Position numbers and translations under genes: made by a program
Source: Delphinapterus leucas
Taxonomy: Eukaryota > Chordata > Mammalia > Artiodactyla > Monodontidae
Direction: 5' to 3'
Length of the DNA: 64,000 bases
NCBI RefSeq assembly: GCF_002288925.2
Contig: NW_022098008.1
Location: 2,168,814-2,232,813, forward strand
Shown: positions 23,063 through 33,872 of the stretch, piece after piece
Position numbering within the stretch: the first letter of the stretch is position 1
Layout: every line of letters starts with the position of its first letter
The notes under the pieces: model-generated
The model's database searches: none
Seen by the model: the letters and a program-made list of their open reading frames with translations, nothing else
Told to the model about the DNA's origin: nothing

Positions 23063-24429
23063 CATGTTTTACAGGGAAGGAAACTGCTGCTTTGGGAGGT
23101 TAGCGACCTGCCAGGACATTCCTCCTGGAAGAAGCCTAGCTGGGCTTGCAGCAACTGTGCCCATCTCCAGTGAGCCCTGTTTGCTTCACCCCCTGCAGCT
23201 CCATCAAGGATGGGATTTGCCTAAATTTGTTATGAAATGGAGAGTTCAGGTGAAACAGATTGATTGCTTTTGCCACACAGACCTTCAGTGTTTCTCTTCA
23301 AGCTCCAAGATAGTCACACTTGGGGAGAAAATAACTTCTAGACGTCAGTGTCCCCCATAAAGAACAGGGGCTTCTTCTCCTGCCCGGGATTTGGCAGATG
23401 TCTGATCTTTAACACGGGCCCTGAATGGATAGCTGTGCACCTCTGGGCCCCCGTTATGAATCATCTCTTCCCACATCTCCAGTACCTGGGAGGATGGTTT
23501 ACTACATACAATGAAATAATAACTCAGTTCTGCATCGACAACAGAGCAGTATATACTTCCTCCCTGTGAAGGGGTATAAATATTTCTCCACATTATTTAA
23601 ATAATAGTTATCTCAATAGACATACAAATCTAAGTGGACTTAAGCCATGTCTATGTGACTGACAAGCATGCAATCCAGGCTGTGTGGCTTCAATTGACCA
23701 TAGAACAATTGATCAGTGTTTTTGAATGTGGATCAATGACACACCCTTGATGGAGTCAGCTGAGCAGTGGTTGTTCCTGTCACTGGAGCCCGGGGCCAGC
23801 ATCGCTCAATGTAAAATGATGGTAAGTGACCCCCATATCGGCTCCGTGAAACCTCCCTGAAAAATACACGGTAAACCCTAAAGCCCTGTGTGCCCTCCAC
23901 TTTTAGTGATAATACAGAAGAGTGCAACTGTACCAAAAATGACTCAGATTTGAAATTCTGGAAATGTTAGGAAAAGAATAGCATACGATGAGAGTTTGGA
24001 AACAGGAGAAAGGGTGAGAACCCGCGAGATGGGGCAGTGGATGCCAACGGTGTCCCTTGTTTTTGTGTTTTGAGTTTTGCCTCAGGAAACGCCCAGCAAA
24101 TTTTTCACAAAACGTAATTCTGAGTTGAAGGCCAGCTGGAGGGGTCTTTTCTCTGAGAAAGCAGATCTCAGGGGAATTTTACGTGGGTGTTGCCAGCTTC
24201 TTGGCCAATAAATAAGGCTATTCTGTTGAGCACTGCTCCAGCACACACCTCCCAACTTCACAGAGAGCCAAAGGCAGCCTGGAGGGTCAGGAACCTGGGA
24301 CGGGTCACCCGCGGAAGGTGGGCTGCAGTTTGGTGAACTCTCTTCCTAGCACAGGTGCGTCCAGAATTAAGACTCTGCTTTCAAACTGAAGAGCTGACCA
24401 AAGGGATAGAGTAGCACTGACCAAAAATG
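23063..24429. other. Unassigned sequence
   Basis: No recognised repeat, RNA gene or supportable exon. Confidence 0.35.
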
Positions 24430-25790
24430 TTAAGGATTAAATTATTTTTAACTTAATGTACATACATATAATTTTGCAAAAATACATAAATATGATCATA
24501 ACATAATGTTGATTTTTGTTCCTTTTTTATTTCTTTCTGTGTTTGTCGCTGCTACACACCCTGTTCCCTCCTCGCACTCCTCCCAAAGCAGCCCAGGCTT
24601 TCCATCACAGGGAGTCGGTTGTAACCACCTAGTACTCAGCTCCTCCCACACACACCTCACACACCTGAGATCAATATCACAGACATTTGTCTCCATTCTA
24701 TTTTCCTATTTCATCCTATGGTGGATGTTGTGACCTGGCATAATTCTAATTCATTTTCAAAGCCACCTCCAAAGTTTCATTGTCTGGACACTCTGTGACA
24801 TTCCTCTTGATCTTGGGTCATTCACTTTGTTTCTGATGTCAGACATTCTGAGCTACACTGTGGTGGTCACTTTTGTCCTTACATCTTTATAGAACTGCCT
24901 TTTAATTTCCACAGTGGTTTTCCAGGAGTGGGATTGCTAGATTGAGGAATAGATGGCCCCTGACTTACGATGGTCTGACTCACCATTTTTTGACCTTACG
25001 ATGGTGTGAAAGCGATACACATTCAGCAGAAACCGTACTTGAAATTTTAAAGTTTGATCTTTTCCCAGGCACCCATGATATGTGATGGGATCCTCTCTCT
25101 GATGCTGGGTGGCTGCAATACAGCTCCCAATCGGCCCTGCAGTCAAGAGGGCGAATGACCCCTACATGGACAACCATTCTGTTTTCACTTTCAGTGCTGT
25201 ATTCAATAATGACATGAGATAATCCACACTTACTATAAAAATAAGTTAGATGATCTTGCCCAAGCGTAGGCTAATGTAAGTGTTCCGAGCACATTTACTG
25301 TAGGCTGGACTAAGCTGTGGTGTTTTATAGGTTAGGTGTATTAAATGCATTTGTGACTAAGGGTATATTCTACCTACAGTGGGTTTGTCGGACATAACCC
25401 CACTGTAAGTTGAGGAAGACCTGTACATGTTTCTAAAGCGATTGGATGTGACCAGAACTCTTTCCAAAAGCTGTAACAATGAACATCCTTTTCTCCATGT
25501 CCTCCAAGTACTAGGTGTTTATCTGGCTTATTGTCTCCATCCTGCCGAGAAAATAGTCACAGAGCATTGCTTCGCTGTTGCTTTAACTCATGGGGAGTTT
25601 GGGCACCTTTTCACAAGTGTGCTTGCTTCTTTGTGAATCACATTTTATTTTCTTTGCCAATTTTTCTGTTGGTTACTTATCCCTTCTTTATTTCTAAGAA
25701 GGGTTTTTCACCCTTTAAAGTTGTGGGTAATGCTCTATCTGTCCTCTGCTTGCAGCCAGTCCCCACGTCTGCTAGCTGGCTTTGTGGCCA
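24430..25790 (-). mobile_element. Ancient L1M LINE in antisense, split by a Tigger-like element
   Basis: Plus-strand landmarks are those of an old L1 read backwards: 'ttccaggagtgggattgcta' just left of the insertion, and 'tttgtgaatcacattttatt' followed by 'tttgccaatttttctgttgg' on the right. The DNA transposon at 24951-25426 separates the two halves. Strongly diverged; outer limits approximate. Confidence 0.6.
24951..25426. mobile_element. Tigger-type (TcMar) non-autonomous DNA transposon
   Basis: The left end 'cccctgacttacgatgg' and the right end, whose complement reads 'tcctcaacttacagtgg', form imperfect terminal inverted repeats. Internal stretches such as 'tgtgaaagcgatacacattc', 'gctgtattcaataatgacat' and 'attaaatgcatttgtgac' match the Tigger-like family I remember with 'aacttacgatgg' ends. 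There is no transposase frame, so it moved in trans. Flanking L1 sequence continues on both sides. Confidence 0.75.
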
Positions 25791-26140
25791 TTTTAGGCTG
25801 GCCATGCCCCAGTGCCTTCCCTCTGGACATGCAGTCAGATTGTACTCCCTTCTTGATTGAAGTTGACCCTGTCTTTGTGACTTAACTTTGGCCAATGAAA
25901 TGTGATCATATGTGAGGAGCTTGACTTTTAGCCTGAAGACTTGAGGGACACAGATGCTATTTGCCACAGTCTTTGCCAGGGAAACACCAACATTCCAGAT
26001 GATGATGCCTCCAAGGGCCTCAGTCCTTGAGTGGTGATCACATGGACAAGAGGTCCGTCCACCCCGCCAACAATGACCTAAGATGGTACTGTTGCTTTAG
26101 TGCATTACCCTAGTTCATCCTGACAGATGCAGGATGTAGA
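25791..26140. mobile_element. Possible MaLR-like LTR remnant
   Basis: Order-conserved stretches ('ctttggccaatgaaatgtga', 'caacattccagatgatg' and the end-like 'cattaccctagttcatcctg') resemble old MLT1-class LTRs. Evidence is fragmentary and other old repeats are possible. Confidence 0.3.
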
Positions 26141-26148
26141 ATTGACCT

Positions 26149-26342
26149 GAAAGAAAGAAAGAAAGAAAGAAAGAATGGAAGGAAGGAAGGAAGAGAGAAA
26201 GAAAGAAAGAAAGAAAGAAAAAATAAAGAAGAAAGAAGGGAGGGAGGGAGGAAGGAAGGAAAAGAAAGAAAAGAAGGGAGAAGGGAAGGAAGGAAGGAAA
26301 GAAGGGAGGGAGGGAGGAAAAGAAGGAGGGAGACAGAAAGGA
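26149..26342. repeat. Purine-only tract, GAAA/GGAA/GGGA repeats
   Basis: About 190 bp almost free of pyrimidines on the plus strand, made of GAAA, GGAA and GGGA units in blocks. A short 'aaataaagaagaaag' interruption sits near 26221. Long open frames on the minus strand (Ser/Phe/Leu/Pro-rich) are by-products. Confidence 0.95.
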
Positions 26343-26589
26343 AATAGGTATAGACACAGACACCTCATTGACTTGAAGACTGACTAGCATCTCATGACTA
26401 TGCAATTATTAATCAATGTCTGGAAAGAGGGTGATCCTCTTGTGGTGGTAAAATGTTTGGAAAACTGTTGCCTGTGGAAATTTGTGAGATAATCACAGTC
26501 ATGTAACTCGTAGGGGAACAAGACAGAATATTTTCCTGTATACTGGTTGCCTTCATCTGCATTTGGAGGTTACTGAAAGAAAGAGATGA
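26343..26589. other. Unassigned sequence
   Basis: No recognised element. Confidence 0.3.
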
Positions 26590-27310
26590 TCAGAGAAGAA
26601 CTGGACCATTTGTAGGCAGGGAAAAAAGGAAATTGACTAATAAAGATTAGAGCGGAGATAAACAAATAGAGACTAGAAAAACATTAGATAAAATCATCAA
26701 AAGCAAGAGGTGGTGCTTCCAAAACAGTAACAAAACTACCCAATCTTTAGCTGGACTGACTAAGGAAAAAACAGAGAAGATTCAAATAACTGAAATCTGA
26801 AACTGAAGAAGGGACATTACAACCAAAGTTACAGTAATGAAAAGGATTATAAAATAATACAATGGACAATTTGTACTCAAATAAACTAGATAAAATGGGT
26901 CAATTTCAGAAGCACACAACCAACCTGAATCAAAGAACCAAAACTGAATTATGAAGAAATAGAATGTCTGAACAGACCTATGATTAGCAAAGAGATTGAA
27001 TTAATGTAAAAACTCTCAACAAAGAAAACTTCAGGACCACTGACTTCACTGTGAATTTAAAGAAGAACATATAAAGAAGCACTAAGACCAATTCTGTACA
27101 AAGTCTTCCCAAAAATTGAAGAGGAAACACTTCCAGGTGCATTACATGAGGCCAGCATCACACTAATAACAAAGCCAGATGCAGACACTTCAAGAAAAGA
27201 AAGCTGTAGAACAATATCCCTCATACACATCAATGCAAAAATCCCCAGTAAAATCCTAGGAAACAATTCAACAGCATGTTAAGGAGATTATACAACATAG
27301 ACATACAATT
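26590..27310 (+). mobile_element. Degenerate L1 ORF2 segment (before and at the start of reverse transcriptase)
   Basis: A-rich plus strand with the order of L1 ORF2: 'aaagattagagcggagataa', 'gacattacaaccaaagttac', 'gaagaaatagaatgtctgaa', 'agacctatgattagcaaaga', 'gaggccagcatcacacta' and 'caatatccctcatacacatc'. The translated frame is broken by frameshifts and stops and the catalytic part of the reverse transcriptase is absent. It is older than the L1 tail to its right, which carries its own target-site duplication. Confidence 0.85.
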
Positions 27311-27325
27311 AAGAAAGTCTTGGAG

Positions 27326-28032
27326 ATTACAGTTAAGAAAGTTCCTTAAAAAAACTAAAAATAGAGCTACCATATGACCCAGCAATCCCACTCCTGGGCA
27401 TATATCTGGAGAAAAACATAATTTGAAAAGATACATGCACCCCAGTGTCCATGGCAGCACTATTTACAATAGCCAAAACACGGAAACAACCCAAGTGGCC
27501 ATCAAGAGAAGAATGGATAAAGGAGATGTGGTACATATATACAATGGACTATTACTCAGCCTTAAAAATGAATGAAATACTGCCATTTGCAGCAACATGG
27601 GTGGACCTAGAGATTGTCACAGTGAGGTAAGTCAAACAAAGACAAATGTCATATGATATCGCTTATATGTGGAATCTAAAAAAAACGGATACAAGTGAAC
27701 TTATTTGCAAAACAGAAATAGACTTACAGACATAGAAAACAAACTTATGGTTACTAAAAGAGAGGGAGGGAGAGGGATAAATTAGGAATTTGGGGTTAAA
27801 ATACACACACTACTATATATAAAATAGATAAACAACAAGGACCTGCTGTATGTATGGCAGAGGACATTATACTCAATATCTTGTAATAACCTATAATGGA
27901 AGAGAACGTAGAAAAAGACTATGTATATATTTATATATACATGTATAGCTGAATCTACTGTACACCTGAAACTAACACAACATTGTAAACAAACTATATT
28001 TCAATAAAATTTTACAAAAATAAATTAAAAAG
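27326..28032 (+). mobile_element. 5'-truncated L1 3' end with perfect 15-bp target-site duplication
   Basis: Covers the last part of ORF2 ('ccatatgacccagcaatcc', 'atacaatggactattactca') and the cetartiodactyl-type 3' UTR, ending in AATAAAATTTT and an A-rich tail. The 15-bp sequence aagaaagtcttggag occurs at 27311-27325 and again at 28033-28047, marking a target-primed insertion. ORF2 here is interrupted by stops, so the copy is dead. Confidence 0.95.
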
Positions 28033-28047
28033 AAGAAAGTCTTGGAG

Positions 28048-29064
28048 CCATCAAGCATGCTGCGATTTAGCTTTGTGGCAAGGATAAAATCTAGAATATG
28101 GTCATTAGGCACATTCTGGAAAGTTCTGAATGGATTAAGGGGACAACTTTGGATTAAGTGGGACAAAAATGGATTAAGTGGGACAACTGTGGGTGTGACA
28201 GCCAGTCAATACTTAGAGCTGGAAAAAGTGGTGGAAATAGAGAAAAGAGTAAAGCGGAGGCTCTTCACCAAGGCTTCATTCTTTAGGCACCCAGAGTGTC
28301 CTCAGGGCGGAGGCCCAAAGCAGAGAAAGCAAAGGTGACAACTGTGTCCAGACAGAAACCCCTAGTGTGGCTCTTGGTCCCTGGAACTGACTGGAATCTG
28401 AAACAGGTGTGTGGGAGACCACCCAAGTCAGTGAGACACTTCAACCCTCAAAAGAACCACCATCTGAGCTGACTGAGACTTATGCCAACCCTCAGACCCC
28501 TGTGGATGGGAAACAAGGGGGTTGAGCAGGTGCACAGCTTCCCAGAATGTGAAGTCCCAGACGTGGGCAAGGAGGGAAATAGAGAAAGAAAAATCCTCCA
28601 AGGAATGGAGCCAAGATTCACATGGAGAAAAGGAAGAAAATATGTAGGAAGCTACAACTCAGGAGCAGAATCAGAGGCTAGTCAAGGGAACCCTGTACCC
28701 CCAGGTAGAAAGCTCCCAACATATCAGTCTAGGAGAGGTTTTTAAATTCCTTAGAGGTTAGGAGTATTGACTATATGTCTCCCATTCTCCCCTTTCAAAT
28801 GGAATGTTAATGGTCACTCTCCTCTCCCTGTCCCATCACTGTACACTGGGCGTGTCCACCGTGTGTGTGGGAGGAGGGGGAGACCTCTCTCTCTAGATCA
28901 CATTTCTCATGGCTGATACAGAGGCTGCCATTCACCTGCAGTCACCCTCACCTTTCAGCTCAGTGACATGACGGACTTGAAGATGGAAATATTGTGTGTA
29001 GGATGGAAAACAAACCAAAATGTGGGGATCAGAAAGGCAGAGTGTGTGGTCTGCACTCCTATTT
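28048..29064. other. Unassigned sequence with a small tandem repeat
   Basis: Three copies of a 19-20-bp unit beginning 'tggattaag' lie at 28131-28188. Otherwise no repeat is recognised. Positions 28840-28880 include GTGTGTG and GGGAGGAGGGGG strings. The frames at 28042-28338 and 28482-28745 show no known domain. Confidence 0.4.
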
Positions 29065-29395
29065 GCCAATATTTCTCACTCTCCTTTTGAGCTCATGGTA
29101 GGAGGTTCTGTTTCCATCCTCTTTGAGCCAGGCGGGCATAGGATTTGTTTAGCCAAGGAAGTTTGAGCAGGAATCAACTCCATCACTTTGACATAGCCTT
29201 AAGAAGCCTTAAAGAAAGAATGAATGGTTTGCCTCTTTACTTCCCTTGCCGTGTGATGTTCTAGGTGGTGACACCCCCAACAACTTCAGATGGGCAAGTA
29301 CCATGAGCAAGAAATCAGTATTTGTTTCTTAAAACCCCTGAGATGTGGGTGGTGCTGGTTACTGCAGCATCATCTGGCTCGTCCTGACCAAAACC
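29065..29395 (+). mobile_element. Possible MaLR-like (MLT1-class) LTR remnant
   Basis: 'catgagcaagaaatcagtat', 'aaaacccctgagatg' and 'gttactgcagcatcatctgg' reproduce, with changes, the usual end of MLT1-class LTRs (ataaactt...taagccactgagat...gttactgcagcata). The left part is too diverged to place. Confidence 0.4.
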
Positions 29396-32261
29396 ACCAC
29401 TGAATGCATATAGGGTGACTTGTGCTATACAAAAGCTTTTAATTACTTTCTCAGAGGTAATTGTGTCTTTCTTTTCATTTGTAACTTCTGGGCCTCCAAT
29501 CTTGTCTGGGAAGATCTCCCACATGGCAAATTAGAGATGTCTACAGATTTGTTCCTGGGATCTAACCCAGATTTGCCTCTTATGCCAGTGCTCTGGACCC
29601 TCTCCACTCCATACCTCTATTCTACTCCCCCCACCCCAATACCCTGCACAGGAAATCGATTGGATTGGTCTTTTTTAGTGGAAGACAGAGTTGATTATAT
29701 ATAGTGAGCTTTTCGCTTAGTAAGAAGGTCTCAAAGAATGTGTCTAGGGAAGAGGCTGGGTCCCCAGTGACCCCGTGACTGCCCACCTCCTTTCTGTTCC
29801 CCTGACTCAGAAAGCTCTATGTCTATAAATTGGATTTTCTTTTCTTCACCTCCTGAAATGTACCATTTATTGTTTATTTCTCAGGAAGGGCTTTCTAGCC
29901 ACATGGCTTTATTCAAAAAGGTCATTCTTAGCAGGAAGGAACCACTTTAGGAAATATTTGTTACACTCTCTTGCTGTCAGAGGTGTTGATATGACATCAG
30001 GCTGCCCACCATGTCTGCCCTCCCCTCTCCCCTACTCAATCAGAAAAGACCAAGTACACGTTTTTAAAAATTATTACAATTATTTAGCTCATCTCTCCAC
30101 ACTATAAAAATAGCCATAAGTCAGGAGGTTAACTTTTCTAATTTACTCTGTTATAAATGGATGTGAGAGATTGATCTCAAAGTTACTGAAGGATGAAAGA
30201 AAAAAAAAAATGACATAGGCTGAGAGAGTGAAAAGAAATAGTCTATCCTGTGCGTGTGAGTCAAAAACAACATTCCGTTCATAGAACTTGTGGGGGTAAA
30301 GATGTGCTGAAGTGTGCTCAGAGGCGACCAAAGTGGCTGGTCCTGTGAGAACTGTCACCGCTCTTATTTACACCCCAGTTTATAAAGGAGACTCTTAAGC
30401 GGGATAAAAAACTCAGCTTGCTTGGATTCTGTTTGGAAGTTTGGAAAGAAAGAAGCTAAGTGAAGGGGGTTCCTTAATGGCTTTTAGAAACAGCATTGGC
30501 TAATAAAGGGAATTTTGCATTTAATTCTCACCAAAGTACTTCAATACTTCATTCTCTCACCAGAAATGAGAAAATGCAGTGTTATCTCCATTGATAAAGT
30601 GACACTTTTGAGAGATGTTGGATTTTTGAGTTTGGAGGGCAAGGGTGAACCTGGTGACAATCTGTTATTTTTGCTCTATAGACAAGAGGTGGAGTCCCCA
30701 GCTTCAGATCCTCAGAATCTGCAGATGCTCTGAGGAGGAAACACCTTCCTAAAGGCAGCAACAGTCAGATGTGCCGTGGTGGCTTTGGCCTCTGGGAAGC
30801 CACCTAAGGCCTTGCCAGCAGGCCAACGTGGGAATGAAGTGACAACCCTGAAGCGAAGTCTGTGAGGACAGAGGGGCTGGCTCAGACCCACCGTGTCCTG
30901 GTTCCCCTTCCCAGGGCTGGACAGAGCTGACGGCCGACTTCCCAAACCAGACACCAACCAGACTCCCAGGCCTGGCTAGCGCAGGTAGAACTTCAGAGTC
31001 TTTGCTTTCTCATTACAAGCAAAACCTATCTCTCCTAGGACATCTTCAGCTGAGCAGAATTCCTGGAGCACATGGCCTCAGCTTCTCAACAGGCCTTGAT
31101 GGGTTAAGCGAGGAGAGAGATCACCCACCCTGGGGCTGCATTTCGCCTAAAGTGAGGCTCTGGGTGAGGGCTCTGAAGTCAGTCCTATTTTGGGAAAGCC
31201 CTGGCTTCCTCTGGTTATCAGCGGCCACAGCATCACACTCAGGTTATCTGAGAGCAGCCAGCCGGGGGCAAAGTGTGAAGTGAGGAAGCGCTGCTCCCGC
31301 TGTAGACAGGGGCAGGGGGCTGTGAGTCCCCTGAGGGGTGGGCTTCCTGTCAGAGCTGGAAGGGGGATGTGAGCGCCCAGGGTGGGGGTCTGGGTCGGGG
31401 CAACGTTCCATCCAAACGAGCTGGAGGCCACACAGATCCCCTGAACTCCTGTGAGTTTCACAGCACCTCCGGGGGCCTGCTTGCCACCGGGGACTAATGT
31501 TGAGGGTTGACGTATTTGAGAGACTTCGGATTCTCAAAAATTGAATAAGTCTATTGAAATAAAATATTATCTTTCCAAATACATACTGTGAAGGAGAACT
31601 TTTACCCCAATTTGTAAAATTATAGTTTATTGCTAAAACAGCCTGAGGGTACAAGTACAAATGAAATGACATTAATTAAAATACATAAAAACAGCAGAAG
31701 GGATCATTTTATCATGCAAGTTCAAAAGAATGGGAGAAAAAAGCATGGAAAGATCAGTCCTTCCACCACTGGGGAGAAATGGTTTGAAAAGCTGGGAGCC
31801 ATGCCCCCAGCTCAGGAGACCGAACCCAGCCGTGTCCTCCCATGAAAAACACCCCGCCTGACTTTTCCAAAATGTTAGTCAGGAGTTGAAAGTGGGTTTT
31901 GCTCATGTGTCTCAAAATGTCATCAGGAAGCAAAGGAAGTGGTCTCCCTGTTGGTTTTGTGGTGTCCTATTCAGGGAGATTCATGTCCCTTCAGCCAGCT
32001 CCTGGAGCATGTTAGAAGGCAACGCTGGCCATGTAGATGCACGGATGGATGGGTCTTGAGATGTAGGCTGCCTCCTGCCCCAGGGGAGGATGACAGGGTG
32101 GGGTCTCCACCTCTGGTTGCAGTGTGTTTGCTGATGGGAGGAGGTGCAGCAGGTACAGCCCAGCCATGAAGATGCTCCGCAGGAGACCCCCGGGTCTTCA
32201 CACTTGGGGGACGGTGGGGAGGAGGAAGGGTCCCACAGCCTGTCCTAGGAGAGCATCTATC
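29396..32261. other. Unassigned single-copy sequence, about 2.9 kb
   Basis: Ordinary composition with AT-rich parts (29850-30240) and GC-rich parts (30760-31480). I see no recognised mobile element. No open frame has both credible splice signals and a recognisable domain. Confidence 0.35.
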
Positions 32262-32276
32262 AAGATTACATCCATC

Positions 32277-32486
32277 GGGCTTCCCTGGTGGCGCAGCGGT
32301 GGAGAGTCCGCCTGCCGATGCAGGGGACACGGGTTTGTGCCCCGGTCCGGGAGGATCCCACATGCCACGGAGCGGCTGGGCCCGTGAGCCATGGCCGCTG
32401 AGCCTGCACGTCCAGAGCCTGTGCTGCACAACGGGAGAGGCCACAACAGTGAGAGGCCCGCATACTGCAAAAAAAAAAAAAAAAAA
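32277..32486 (+). mobile_element. Young cetacean-type CHR SINE, full length, with target-site duplication
   Basis: Starts gggcttccctggtggcgcag. The pol III A box is at about 32289-32299 and the B box at 32332-32342. The body contains 'cggagcggctgggcccgtga' and 'gagaggccacaacagtgag', and the element ends in 20 A residues (32469-32488, some shared with the duplication). The flanks aagattacatccatc (32262-32276) and aagattatatccatc (32487-32501) match at 14 of 15 positions. Low divergence from the remembered consensus marks it as the youngest SINE in the window and the best clue to the organism. Confidence 0.97.
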
Positions 32487-32489
32487 AAG

Positions 32490-32635
32490 ATTATATCCAT
32501 CATCTATAGATCATCTATATCCATACCTATATTTATAGCTGTCTATATCATCTATACCTGTATCTATATCTCTATAGTTATTTCTATACCTATAAGTATA
32601 TAAGTATAGGTACACCTATCTCTCTATCATTTTGA
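32490..32635. repeat. Degenerate TATC/TATA microsatellite
   Basis: Imperfect repeats of 'catctata', 'catacctata' and 'tctatatc' follow the SINE directly. Because the SINE's right target-site copy is 'gattatatccatc', the SINE probably landed at the left edge of this array. Confidence 0.8.
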
Positions 32636-32890
32636 TGTGATTTGGAAAAATGTGGAGCAGTATAAGGTAAAAATATACCTTTTATTCTCACATCCAGAGA
32701 TCAGCATTAATAGTTTCCTTTTATATACATTTGTCCCATATTTTATCTAATTGGAATAGTATTGCATTTATGTTTTCAAACTGTTTTTGCATTTAGGTTT
32801 ATGTCATACAAGCATTTTATAAAATCATTACACATCCTTATTGCTCAAAAAATGTTCACCATATAACTCTACCAAAGTGTATAAAAGCCT
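32636..32890 (-). mobile_element. Probable ancient L1M fragment, antisense
   Basis: The order of 'agatcagcattaatagtttc', 'attttatctaattggaatag' and 'tgtcatacaagcattttata' resembles the antisense of an old L1 ORF2 3' region. Diverged; limits approximate. Confidence 0.4.
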
Positions 32891-33853
32891 ATCCCAGTGG
32901 TTAGACATTAAGAACTTGGTCATGTATGTAGAGCTTCAGTGGTCATCTTAGTGAGCGAAGCTGCTCGGAACGTGGAGTTATGGTCAAGTATTTCAACCTC
33001 ACATTCGAGGTGTGAAGTTGAGAGGTAAATATGCCTTGGGTGTCCTGAATTGCTTCCGGAAAGTTTTATCTGTTTGCGTCCCCAGGCCTCACTGGCTTTG
33101 TGCCCTGGGAAGAGAGTGGTGCCCAGCATCGGTGCTGGTGCTCAGAGGCGCTCGGACCCCATTCTCAGGAACGCGGCTCCCACTCAGACTTCAGCACCAC
33201 TAGAGAAGGCAGGATTCTGTCCACACCCTGGATGTGCTGGATTATTTCACTCAAATTTGATGCCCCTGGGGAATTCACACAAGTCATAAAAATTTTCACA
33301 GAAACTATTGACTTCAGGTGTGTCCAACATCCCATGAACAACAGAAAATCCTGATCATAATGTCACTCAATACGGGCTTCTCTTAGGCTCAACGGGGAGC
33401 TATCGCATTCCTCCGAAGTGGTTGATACTTTAATAATTTTCTGTTGCATAAAATTAACCTTGGATTATCTGGAAATGCATAATCCCCTGTTATCAGCCAC
33501 TTTTCTCTGTTAAACCCTTAAGAAAAGGCATTCAAATTTTGAGAGTTGCTGAGTGCATAAACTTGACAGAGCCCAGGTGTGAAGAGCCCTGGGTTAGAGA
33601 CACAGCATCCAACTGGACGCCACTGATGGGCAGTGAGGGGCAGCTCTGAGGCCGCCTGACCCTACACAGACGTACAGATCAGTCCTTCCCCTCTGGAAGC
33701 CTGGCTGACTCAGGACCATGATGGAGCCCAGGCCACTCACACTTGCGTTGGGGGCGGTGACGACACAGCATCCTTCTAGCAGAATCGGGTTGGGTGGAGG
33801 GTCTCTGAGGGAGTCTGCCCCCTGGGCAGGGTCAATCCCACCAGTTCCTGCTT
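32891..33853. other. Unassigned sequence
   Basis: No repeat or exon recognised. Confidence 0.35.
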
Positions 33854-33872
33854 CTGCCACCAGGGGAGGCTC
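33854..33872 (+). promoter_or_regulatory. Candidate CTCF-binding motif
   Basis: Reads ctgccaccaggggaggctc. The core CCACCAGGGG matches the CTCF consensus; the following AGG replaces GGC. Same orientation as the candidate at 21884. Confidence 0.4.

Noticed and set aside
22632..23360. 242-codon plus-strand frame, the longest in the window
   Set aside because: Most of it is the TCTA microsatellite read in a stop-free phase. The flanks show no domain.
26105..26405. Open frames rich in Ser/Phe or Lys/Glu over the purine tract
   Set aside because: Direct translation of a GAAA/GGAA repeat on either strand.
26590..27310. Active L1 reverse transcriptase gene
   Set aside because: The frame is broken repeatedly and the catalytic part is missing.
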